From Candidatus Altimarinota bacterium (lineage in GTDB: Bacteria > Patescibacteriota > Gracilibacteria > BD1-5 > UBA6164), in the NCBI GenBank assembly GCA_020629795.1, contig JAHDCR010000001.1, forward strand, positions 282,136 to 324,956: 42,821 bases of DNA, written 5' to 3'. Below the pieces are notes generated by a model. It worked only from the letters and a program-made list of their open reading frames with translations. It was not told the origin of the DNA and did not search any database. Position numbers and translations under genes: made by a program. This document shows, piece after piece, positions 10,124 through 18,046 of the stretch. The stretch's first letter is position 1, and every line of letters starts with the position of its first letter.

Positions 10124-10210
10124 ATGGCTAGATTAACAGGACACGCACACAGAAAACTAAGAAGAGCTAAGGCTCTGATTGAAAAAAAGGTGAAAAAAGC
10201 AAGAAGTTAA
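10124..10210 (+). CDS. Very small basic protein (28 aa), unrecognised
   Basis: ATG 10124 starts 3 bp after the stop of the preceding small gene. The product begins MARLTGHAHRKLRRAKALIE and ends in a Lys/Arg helix. About half of its residues are Lys, Arg or His. Size and charge resemble tiny ribosome-associated proteins, but there is no clear match to bTHX or the COX24-like family. A chance open frame cannot be excluded at this length; the tight spacing and position before tuf argue for a real gene. Confidence 0.45.
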   Translation: MARLTGHAHRKLRRAKALIEKKVKKARS

Positions 10211-10281
10211 TTTTGATTTTTTCATAAATTTTCGTACATTTAGTTACACAAATTTTTATTTAATTTTTTATTTTTACAATT

Positions 10282-11478
10282 ATGGCTTTCGACAGATCTA
10301 AGGCACATATGAACATCGGGACTATTGGTCACGTTGATCACGGAAAAACTACTACAACTGCAGGTATCTCTATTGTTCTTAACGCACTTCACGGTGGTGG
10401 TGAATGAGTAAGAGATTTTGCTTCTATTGATAACGCTCCAGAAGAAAGAGAAAGAGGTATTACTATCAACACTTCACACGTTGAGTATGAAACTGCTGAT
10501 AGACATTATGCTCACGTTGACTGTCCAGGACATGCCGATTATGTAAAAAACATGATTACAGGTGCTGCTCAAATGGATGCTGCGATTCTTATCGTTGCTG
10601 CTACTGACGGACCTATGGCTCAAACAAGAGAACATATTCTTCTTTCAAGACAAGTAGGTGTTCCATATATCGTTGTTTTCCTAAACAAGTGTGATATGGT
10701 TGACGATGAAGAAATGCTTGACCTTGTAGAAATGGAAATTAGAGATCTTCTCTCTAAATATGATTTCCCTGGTGATGATACTCCAGTAGTAAGAGGTTCT
10801 GGTCTTGTTGCACTAGAAAACCCTACTGATATGGATAAAGAATACGGTGCTAAATGTATTGTTGAACTTTTTGAAGAAATTGAAAAATTTGTTCCAGTTC
10901 CAGAAAGAGATTTAGATAAATCATTCCTAATGCCAGTTGAAGATGTTTTCTCAATTAAGGGGAGAGGTACTGTTGTTACTGGTAAAATTGAACAAGGTGT
11001 TATCAACGTTGGTGATGAAATTGAAGTTGTTGGTATTAGAGATACTACTAAAACTACATGTACTGGGGTTGAAATGTTCCACAAACAATTAGAAAGAGGT
11101 GAAGCTGGTGATAATGCTGGTCTTCTATTAAGAGGTATAGAAAGAGATGACGTTGAAAGAGGTCAAGTTCTTGCTAAGCCAGGATCAATTACTCCACATA
11201 CTAAATTTGAATGTGAAGTATATGTACTTTCTAAAGATGAAGGTGGTAGACATACTCCTTTCTTCAAAGGATATAAACCACAATTCTACTTCAGAACTAC
11301 TGATGTAACAGGTGATATCGAACTTCCTGCTGGAGTTGAAATGGTTATGCCTGGTGATAATATTCAAATGACAGTTGATCTACAAGTGCCTATTGCCATG
11401 ACTGAAGGTCTAAGATTTGCAATCAGAGAGGGTGGTAGAACAGTTGGTTCAGGTGTTGTTGCTAAAGTTATTTCATAG
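10282..11478 (+). CDS. tuf: Translation elongation factor EF-Tu
   Basis: EF-Tu delivers aminoacyl-tRNA to the ribosome as a GTP complex. The 398-residue protein has the usual length. Motifs are the P-loop GHVDHGKT (near residue 19), RGITI in switch [13 protein letters not shown] for guanine, then domains 2 and 3 ending [13 protein letters not shown]. The only in-frame UGA is codon 42 (10405-10407), in a variable loop before [15 protein letters not shown]. The rest of the gene uses ordinary glycine codons, unlike its neighbours. No Shine-Dalgarno sequence is seen before ATG. It ends with TAG. It is followed by rpsJ, the typical tuf-S10 order. Confidence 0.98.
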
Positions 11479-11535
11479 TTTTATCTTTCAGACTTGTTCT
11501 GAAAAAACAAAAAAGATATATGTTGCTTAGCATAA

Positions 11536-11561
11536 CTCTCTTAAGAGAAATCTTGAGAGAG
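11536..11561 (+). promoter_or_regulatory. 10-bp hairpin in the tuf-rpsJ spacer
   Basis: CTCTCTTAAG (11536-11545) pairs with CTTGAGAGAG (11552-11561) with one G-U and a 6-nt loop. It has no T-run after it. It may be an mRNA processing or stability element, or part of a leader controlling the S10 end. Confidence 0.45.
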
Positions 11562-11601
11562 CTTGCTAGGAAATATCATTACATTTTCTGCTTCACGAGT
11601 C

Positions 11602-11637
11602 ACTCCCACTGTTTGACACGGGAGTTTTATTTTTATT
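11602..11637 (+). terminator. Terminator-like hairpin between tuf and rpsJ
   Basis: ACTCCC (11602-11607) pairs with GGGAGT (11620-11625), followed by TTTTATTTTTATTT. It would end tuf transcription or attenuate rpsJ. The stem is short, so termination could be partial. Confidence 0.55.
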
Positions 11638-11650
11638 TATAACGTGATAC

Positions 11651-11971
11651 ATGGCTACAAAGAAAGATGGACAAAAAATCAGAATCTCTGTTAAGGCATT
11701 TGACCACAGACTTCTAGATGAAGCTGTAGGAAAAATAGTTTGAATAGCTAAAGACTCTGGTGCTGTAGTAGTAGGACCAATTCCTCTTCCTACTAAAATT
11801 GAAAAAATAACTGTAAATAGATCTACATTTGTTAATAAAGATGCAAGAGAACAGTTTGAAATTAGAAGACACAAAAGACTTGTTGAAATACAACAACCAA
11901 CAGCTAAAACTCTAGAATTACTTCAAGGAGTTTCTATTCCAGCTGGAGTTGGAGTTGAGATAAAAGCATAA
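11651..11971 (+). CDS. rpsJ: 30S ribosomal protein S10
   Basis: S10 is part of the 30S head and of transcription antitermination complexes as NusE. The 106-residue product shows [16 protein letters not shown] at the start, [17 protein letters not shown] in the middle and the conserved loop [12 protein letters not shown], then [13 protein letters not shown]. It is full length. One glycine (KIVGIAK) is encoded by UGA. The rest of the usual S10 operon (rplC, rplD and so on) does not follow; rpmB does, so the operon is broken up here. Confidence 0.97.
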
Positions 11972-11998
11972 AAAATTTAATTCCATTACTATAATACT

Positions 11999-12196
11999 AT
12001 GTCAAGAGTATGTGAAGTGACGGGAAAGAAAACATCAACTGGTAACAATAGAAGTAAATCTATGAGAGCTACCAAAAGAAAATTCTTCCCAAACCTGTTC
12101 TATAAAAATATAAAAGATCCTGTAACAGGATTAACATATAGAATCCGAGTATCTGCCAAAGGGCTTAAAACTCTTAAGAAAAAAGGAATTCTTTAA
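11999..12196 (+). CDS. rpmB: 50S ribosomal protein L28
   Basis: The 65-residue product has the L28 signature: CEVTGKKTSTGNNRSKSMRA, KRKFFPNL near the middle, and IRVSAKGLKTLKKKGI at the end. L28 sits on the 50S subunit near the E site. No UGA codons are used. It follows rpsJ by 27 bp and precedes tRNA-Leu. Confidence 0.96.
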   Translation: MSRVCEVTGKKTSTGNNRSKSMRATKRKFFPNLFYKNIKDPVTGLTYRIRVSAKGLKTLKKKGIL

Positions 12197-12214
12197 TTAG
12201 AATCCTTCTCTTCT

Positions 12215-12299
12215 GCCCAGATGGTGGAATTGGTAGACACGCAAGACTTAAAATCTTGTTCCTTCGGGAGTCCGGGTTCAATCCCCGGTCTGGGCACCA
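12215..12299 (+). tRNA. tRNA-Leu (anticodon TAA), CCA encoded
   Basis: Acceptor stem GCCCAGA pairs with TCTGGGC. It has the long variable arm of a class II tRNA (TTCCTTCGGGA region), anticodon TAA in the loop CTTAAAA, T-loop GGTTCAATC and encoded CCA. Confidence 0.95.
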
Positions 12300-12367
12300 A
12301 TCTAAATATAAACATAGTCCTGGTGCTATCAGAACTGAAAAAACATTTAATTTACAACAATATTGTC

Positions 12368-12607
12368 ATGTTAAAAATAAGACTATCAAGAGCCGGAAAG
12401 AAAAATATGCCTTTCTTTAGAATTGTTCTTACTGAGCATACAAGAGCTGCAAAACATGGATATAAAGAAGTACTATGATACTTTAATCCATTTACTAAAG
12501 AATTTAAAATTAAAGACCTAGATAAAGTAAAAACTTACGTATCACACGGTGTTCAATTCTCTCCTAGAGTTCAAAAACTTATGGAAACTAATAAAATTTC
12601 TCTTTAA
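12368..12607 (+). CDS. rpsP: 30S ribosomal protein S16
   Basis: S16 is a small 30S assembly protein. The 79-residue product starts MLKIRLSRAGKKNMPFFRIV, a clear S16 N-terminus, and continues with YKEVLGYFNPFTKEFKI, where the glycine is UGA, matching the family's LGxYNP motif. It precedes khpA, the order found in many bacteria. A terminator-like hairpin lies 8 bp after its stop. Confidence 0.96.
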
Positions 12608-12615
12608 TTTTTAAT

Positions 12616-12653
12616 TACTACTGACAAAAATATTTGAACAGTAGTATTTTTTT
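12616..12653 (+). terminator. Intrinsic terminator between rpsP and khpA
   Basis: TACTACTG (12616-12623) pairs with CAGTAGTA (12639-12646) and is followed by a run of seven T. The khpA start is only 22 bp further, so khpA expression requires readthrough or a promoter inside the hairpin region. Confidence 0.7.
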
Positions 12654-12675
12654 GTTATTATATAAATATGTTTTT

Positions 12676-12918
12676 ATGCAAGAAGTAGAATTTTTACAAT
12701 TTTTGGTAGAAAATATAGTTGTAAAGCCAGAAGATATTAATATAGAAAAAAGAGATGATGAGCTTGGGACACTTCTAACATTAGCAGTAAATCCAGAAGA
12801 TATGGGTATCATAATATGAAAAAAATGATCTACTGTGAATGCTCTCAGATCTATACTAAGATTACAATGAATGAAGATGTGAAAAAAAATTACACTGAAA
12901 GTATTAGAACAAGAATAG
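12676..12918 (+). CDS. khpA: KH-domain RNA-binding protein KhpA
   Basis: KhpA (YlqC) is a small single-KH protein that binds RNA, usually with KhpB, and affects ribosome maturation and cell size. The 80-residue product shows NIEKRDDELGTLLTLAVNPE followed by the core IIGKKGSTVNALRSILR. Both glycines of the GXXG RNA-binding loop are encoded by UGA (codons 48 and 51), strong support for the code reassignment. The position after rpsP is the conserved one. The start at 12676 fits the family length; an upstream ATG at 12634 would add an unlikely hydrophobic extension. Confidence 0.93.
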
Positions 12919-12937
12919 TTATAACTTAATATCCAAT

Positions 12938-13372
12938 ATGTTTTATTCAACCGTATTTGCAGCTGATACAAACTCAATTTTTGAGGCTCAAATGGACTTC
13001 TGAGAGTTTATACTCCTAGCTATCTCAATATTTGTTTTAGCAGCAGGATTATTATCAATTTTATTTATCTTATGGTGAGGATTACTCCTTATCCTTTCTG
13101 GTGGGAAAGATGATAAAATTAAACCAGCCATAAATACAATTCGTTTTGCTGTAATTTGAGTTGTAGTTACAGTTTTAACTATATTTCTCTTTCCAGTATT
13201 TGGACGACTATTAGGTCTCGATGTGGAAAGATATGCTAAACCTCAAAGAATTTTTGAAAAAATTGAAGAAATAGGAGATAAAATCTTTGGATGACAATCT
13301 ACTTCAACTCAATATAACACCTCAGATCCTCAATCTCTTGATGATTTTCCTGCTGATTTCTCTGATTTATAA
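12938..13372 (+). CDS. Two-helix membrane protein, T4SS-pilin-like
   Basis: The 144-residue protein has two membrane helices (about 27-50 and 65-90) separated by a loop GGLLLILSGGKDDKIKPAIN. This helix-GG-SGGK-helix pattern resembles the small pilin-like proteins (T4SS_pilin, VirB2/TrbC type) that are common and often multicopy in CPR genomes. The N-terminal stretch could be a short signal sequence. The C-terminal tail is polar with Ser/Thr/Asp. No secretion genes lie beside it. It follows khpA by 19 bp and is closed by a strong terminator. Family assignment is by pattern, so moderately sure. Confidence 0.6.
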
Positions 13373-13373
13373 T

Positions 13374-13402
13374 AAAAAACTCTCATATTGAGAGTTTTTT
13401 AT
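13374..13402 (+). terminator. Bidirectional intrinsic terminator
   Basis: AAAAAACTCTCA pairs with TGAGAGTTTTTT around a 3-nt loop. It closes the pilin-like gene on the plus strand and, read on the other strand, the coiled-coil gene. Confidence 0.85.
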
Positions 13403-13818
13403 TATCTGATATCTTTGTTAAATATAAAATATATCCATTTTTCATATATGCTCATTGTTGAGAGGAGACTTTGTTCATCAAGGAGGCTTTGAGGGACATA
13501 TTCAGCTTCTTGCGAGCTGGTTTCTTGAGTATATTTTTTGTATTGTTCTTCTTCGATAAGTGATATAACTTCTTCTCATTTATTTTTCATTCATCTTTCT
13601 GCTTTTAATATTTTATTTTTATATGCTTTTGTATTTTTATACTCTAGTGTCAGTTTCGTATTTTCTATTTTATCTAGTATTTCTTGATTATTGAGGGTAA
13701 TTTCATCAATATATTGCATTACTTTATACTCTGTATACTTATAGCTGAGTACTAAATAAACCATATATACAAGTATAATTATTAATAAAACAAAGATGTA
13801 TCGTGCCAGGTGCTTCAT
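13402..13818 (-). CDS. Membrane-anchored coiled-coil protein, unrecognised
   Basis: The 138-residue product starts MKHLARYIFVLLIIILVYMV, a short basic N-terminus and one membrane helix (about 7-28). A polar helical region with heptad-like Leu/Ile spacing (about 35-100) follows, then a tail. Two UGA glycines lie at the GMKNKGEE segment. The layout resembles small bitopic division proteins of the FtsB/DivIC/FtsL type, but no diagnostic motif is visible, so this is only a suggestion. It converges on the pilin-like gene, sharing its terminator, and is divergent from the FecR gene. Confidence 0.7.
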
Positions 13819-13879
13819 ATATTTTGATAAATAGACTTTGTATGCTAATATTATTATATTATTTACTTAGCTTAGTATA

Positions 13880-15172
13880 ATGAAAAAATTAGGAAATAAA
13901 TTTATAATAGGAGTTATTTTAATTATTACACTTATTGTAGTATCTCAAGTCTTCATTGCTTACTGACAAAGTAATAGGGATACCAATTCGTACCTCAGTT
14001 TGCTATCATGAAATGCGACACTCAATGATATACGTTTGATGCCGGAGGATAAAAATATCTTAGCTGCATGAGATCGGGTTAGAGTTATAGGAGAGTCTTC
14101 ACTCGCTGTTATTGAGTGGTGAGATGGTAGTATGACAAGGCTAGGTTGAAATACTACGATAACAGTAAATCAAAATGAAATATCAAGAGACTTTACAGAT
14201 ATTAATATTTCATTTGAATTAATAGCATGAAAGACTTGGTCCAATATAGTTTCTTTTATATGAAGTGACTCGTCTTTTACTCAAACATTTGATGGTATTG
14301 AGGCCTGAGTGAGAGGAACGGTCTTTGATGTTGATCTCGATAAACAGTTTATACACACTACAGATCATAGTGTTCAAATAACAACACCATCCTGAGATTC
14401 ATTTTTACTTCCTGAGTGAAGTGTTTTGAATTTAGAATCTTTTTCACTTATAGAGTTATCTGAATATATCAGAGAATTACAAGACTCAGCTTGGATAGAA
14501 ATCAATAATAAGCTGGATAGTGAATATATTAACGAGCTCAAATCATGATTAGAATCATCGATTAACTCATCTAACCCATTTTTATTCTTACTGAAATTTA
14601 TTTCACCAAAGTATGCAATTCTCTACGTCCTGGATACATATGAAAAACAAGAAGATATTGAAATTTATATCGCAACTATGTCAGATAGTAAGAAACAAAA
14701 GGTATATAACGATGTTCTATCTGTATATCAAGATATGAACTTTATCTCCCCAAGTGATGATGCATATGCGACTAAAATGAGATATAAGAGAGCCTTAGTT
14801 TTATTAGATGTTAATGATGAAAACACTCAAAGACTGGTTGCTTCTTCGGCTTATGACCTACAAGATATGTTAGATAGTGGTAACTCTGCAAAGATTTGAA
14901 ATACTCTTTCTTTTATAGAAAATAATATTGATAAGCTTGATACTCAAAACTTAGATATAGTAAAAAATGGATTAGACTATATTCCTGAAGACTTACGAAG
15001 CGAGTTTGCAGAAAGCTTTCAATCTCTTTGAGATATCCTTAATATTGATTTTTCAGAGTTTAAAAATATTAATTCAGACTCAATAGGAGATGTTTTAGAC
15101 TCTACGGATGCTGCGATTCAAAATTTTCTCGATGAAAATGTATGAGGATTACTTGAACAATTTTCAAACTAA
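13880..15172 (+). CDS. FecR-domain membrane protein
   Basis: The 430-residue protein has one N-terminal membrane helix (about 8-28) and an extracytoplasmic FecR-type domain (about 55-190). Its cues are DRVRVIGESSLAVIEWGDGS, RLGGNTTITV and GVRGTVFDVDLDKQFI, then HSVQITTPSGDSFLLPEGSV. FecR domains bind or sense extracellular cues and pass signals to partner proteins. The remaining 240 residues are helical and acidic with no recognised domain. Many glycines are UGA. It ends 3 bp before the CHASE2-cyclase start, so the two are co-translated; pairing of FecR and CHASE2 proteins is known in other bacteria. The sensor role is inferred from this pairing. Confidence 0.85.
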
Positions 15173-15175
15173 TCG

Positions 15176-17227
15176 ATGAGTAAACTATTGAAAAATAATA
15201 ACGTAATCACGATAATAATTTCATGTATTATCGTTTTTATACTTTTATGATGTAGTAGTTTTTTTAGAGTATTAAATAAAACAATACAAAATAAGTATTA
15301 TGAAGTAAAAAATAATATTGTAGGCCTTACGGCAAGTCCTCATATAATGATAGTTGAACTAGACGACAAGAGTTTTGAATCAATATGAAAGTTCCCATTT
15401 TCAAGAGATATTTATGCAACATTTTTAAAAAATCTAGAACCATATGATGTAGCTGCAATAGCGTTCGATATACTATTTTTGGATCCATCTATACCGGAAA
15501 ATGATAAAATATTCTCTCAGGCGGTATCTAGTACTCCTAACGTAATATTAGGTTCTTCAATAAATAATAAATGATCAATCCAAACTCCATTTGAAGGTTT
15601 CAAGCAAGGGAGTTATACTACTTGATACTTACCTCCTAATGTTGAGTCATCAAATAATACCGTGTATTCATTTACCCCTCAATTAACAGATATTTCTGGA
15701 GAGATATATGAACATTTTACTATAGAAATTCTACGAGCATTTTATAAATACTATTGATATCCTGATCTTAATGGGCCAGGAATCTATACAGATACACAAT
15801 ATATATTTTCAGATACAATTTCTTATCCACTCGCTTCCAAGTGATCAAAAGAGCTACTGATAAACTTTATACCACCAGAAAATTTTACAAGAATTTCTTT
15901 TTCTGATGTTTATGATAGTTCTATGTTACAAACCCTATCTAAAAGTATCTCATTTAGAGATGCGATTATACTCATTGGTCCAGCTGCTGATGGTTTAAAA
16001 GATGAGTTTTTTACCCCTAATTGAGTTGAATATGGAGTAAACATTCATGCAAATATTTTGAATACACTTTTGCAAGAAGAGTACACTATGTATTTTGATA
16101 GAAAATTAGAATGGGTATTAATATTCTTACTTGTAATTCTCTCAGTTTATGCAAATCTGTCTCCTTCTAATAAAGTTTTACTTATCAGTAATTTTTTGAT
16201 AGTTAGTGTTTTTTGGTTTATTTTTCCCTTGAGCATACTATTAGGTACCAATCTTATAATCAATTTTCCTTCAGAGATTATTTTTTCTTTGTTACTCGCA
16301 TTTACTTCTGCGAATATTGTAAAGTATCTTATTGAGGATACTAATAAGAAGAAGCTCAATAAAGCACTTAGTGAGTATGTGTGAGAGAGTATTGCTGATG
16401 AAATTTTACTAGAACATGGAAAGGTAAATCTTGATTGACAAGAAAAAAACTTAGTATGTCTTTTTTCAGATATTGAGGGCTTTACGACTATGAGTGAAAA
16501 ACTTAGTCCTAGTGAACTGGTATCATTCCTTCGTGAATATCTCTCGAGCATGACAGGTATTATAATGGATAAACGGTGACATGTTGATAAATTTGAGTGA
16601 GATGCTGTAATGGCATTATGGGGAGCTTTTACTGAGCATTCTAATGCAGATTATGTATCAGCATGTAATGCAGCTCTTGAACAAAGAGAAGCACTCAATG
16701 CTTTAAATAAAAAATGGTCTAAAAAGCTTGGTTCAAGTGTAAAAATAAGAATGTGAATCCATGGTTGAAAGGCAATTATCTGAAATATATGAGCTATAGG
16801 TCGAAAGATGGAATTTACTGCTTTAGGAGATAATATAAATCTAGCCTCGCGATTGGAGTCTGTTAATAAATACTATGGAACATATATTTGTGTAAGTGAA
16901 ATTGTATATATAGCAACAAAAGGTTTTTTTAGCTTTAGATATCTTGATGAAATCAAGGTAAAATGAAAGGATATACCAGTTAAAATCTATGAGCTTATTT
17001 GAAGACTAGATGCTCACTGAGAAAAACAAAAACAAATCTATAATGCATTTGCGTGAGCTATGTTGCACTACAAAGATCGTAGTTTCAATGACGCGAAGGA
17101 TATATTTGAGAGACTTGCCCAAGACTGAGATGCACCCTCAGAGACTTATACCCAAAGATGTGAATATTATATTCAAAATCCACCTGGAAAAGATTGGGAC
17201 TGAATCTGGAGAATGATGGAAAAGTAA
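15176..17227 (+). CDS. CHASE2-domain class III adenylate cyclase
   Basis: Makes cAMP from ATP in response to an external signal. The 683-residue protein has an N-terminal membrane helix (about 11-30), an extracytoplasmic CHASE2 domain (about 40-300; VELDDKSFESIGKFPFSRD, AFDILFLDPS, VILGSS), three membrane helices (about 310-390) and a cyclase catalytic domain (about 420-610). Catalytic residues are visible: metal-binding D432 in FSDIEGFT and D476 in KFEGDAVMALWG, purine-binding K472 with T548 in the second position, and transition-state N555/R559 in NLASRLE. The Lys/Thr pair fits class IIIb. The glycine before D476 is UGA. The C-terminal 75 residues look TPR-like. It follows the FecR gene by 3 bp and converges with ung, the two stops being 1 bp apart. 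Confidence 0.92.
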
Positions 17228-17228
17228 T

Positions 17229-17894
17229 TTACCATTTTATTTCTTCTTTTCATTGATCATTTAAAATATAATTGATTCTTTTAAAATGACCATTTCACAA
17301 GAATCATCTATGAGCTGAAAATGGAGATGGGTGCGGTGATTCTAATATAAAGTGCTTATCACAGTCGATAAGTACTTTTTTCTTTTGCGCATATGCTCAC
17401 CAAAGTACAAATATGATTCACTGCTGAGAATCTGATATTTTCTGTAAAACATTATCAGTAAATGTTTCCCATCAGATCTTTGCGTGACTCGCTGGTTTTT
17501 TTGCTTCTACCGTAAGAATACTGTTGAGTAGCAGTACCCCTTGCTCTGCCCAGTGTATAAGACTCCCTGAATCAGGAGTATATCCTGGATATTCATTTTC
17601 GAGCTCTTTATATATATTTCTAAGACTGGGTGGTATTTTTATCCCTTCTTGCACCGAAAAGCTGAGCCCATGGGCTTGTCCAGGTCAGTGATAAGGATCT
17701 TGACCGAGTATAACTACTTTGAGTGAATTTAGTGGTGTAGAGCTAAAGGCTGCAAAGATACTTTTTTGTTCTGGGTATACTGTTTTTCACTTTAATGCTT
17801 CTGAGTCTAAAAAAAGACTAATATCTTTAATATAATCTTTTGAAAGTTCATCTTTTAAGATTGTTTCCCAGCTTGGATGTATTTGGGGTAGCAT
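17229..17894 (-). CDS. ung: Uracil-DNA glycosylase (family 1)
   Basis: UDG removes uracil from DNA to start base-excision repair. The 221-residue product holds the full set of family 1 motifs: [18 protein letters not shown] with the water-activating D66, [10 protein letters not shown] for DNA contact, and [17 protein letters not shown] with H188 near the C-terminus. Several of these glycines are UGA. Length matches the family. The start at 17894 gives [17 protein letters not shown], the normal N-terminus. It lies between the cyclase and dnaE on the opposite strand. Confidence 0.95.
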
Positions 17895-17973
17895 ATATTA
17901 TTGTAATTTATTTTGATTCCATATTACTATTTATTTTAGTTACTCCAAATATTCTTCTCCACATATTTTCCAC

Positions 17974-18003
17974 AAGACTCGCGATTTTCGCTAGTCTTTT
18001 TTT
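17974..18003 (+). terminator. Terminator-like hairpin in the dnaE leader
   Basis: AAGACT-CGCGA pairs with TCGC-TAGTCTT across a short loop and is followed by seven T. It lies 44 bp before the dnaE ATG, with no plus-strand gene upstream for more than 700 bp, so it could act as an attenuator in a dnaE leader. Confidence 0.6.
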
Positions 18004-18046
18004 GTGTTATGGATACACTAAAAATATATATACTTTAGAGATTTTT

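Noticed and set aside
10620-11084. 154-codon minus-strand open frame within tuf
   Set aside because: It is the antisense of the EF-Tu coding region, Ser/Thr-rich with no recognisable domain.
17287-17342. Trp/Arg-rich short frame (MSGKWRWVRGF) followed by a hairpin, resembling a trp-type leader peptide with attenuator
   Set aside because: It is the antisense of the uracil-DNA glycosylase [11 protein letters not shown] motif, and the hairpin lies inside the ung coding sequence. The real gene is on the minus strand.
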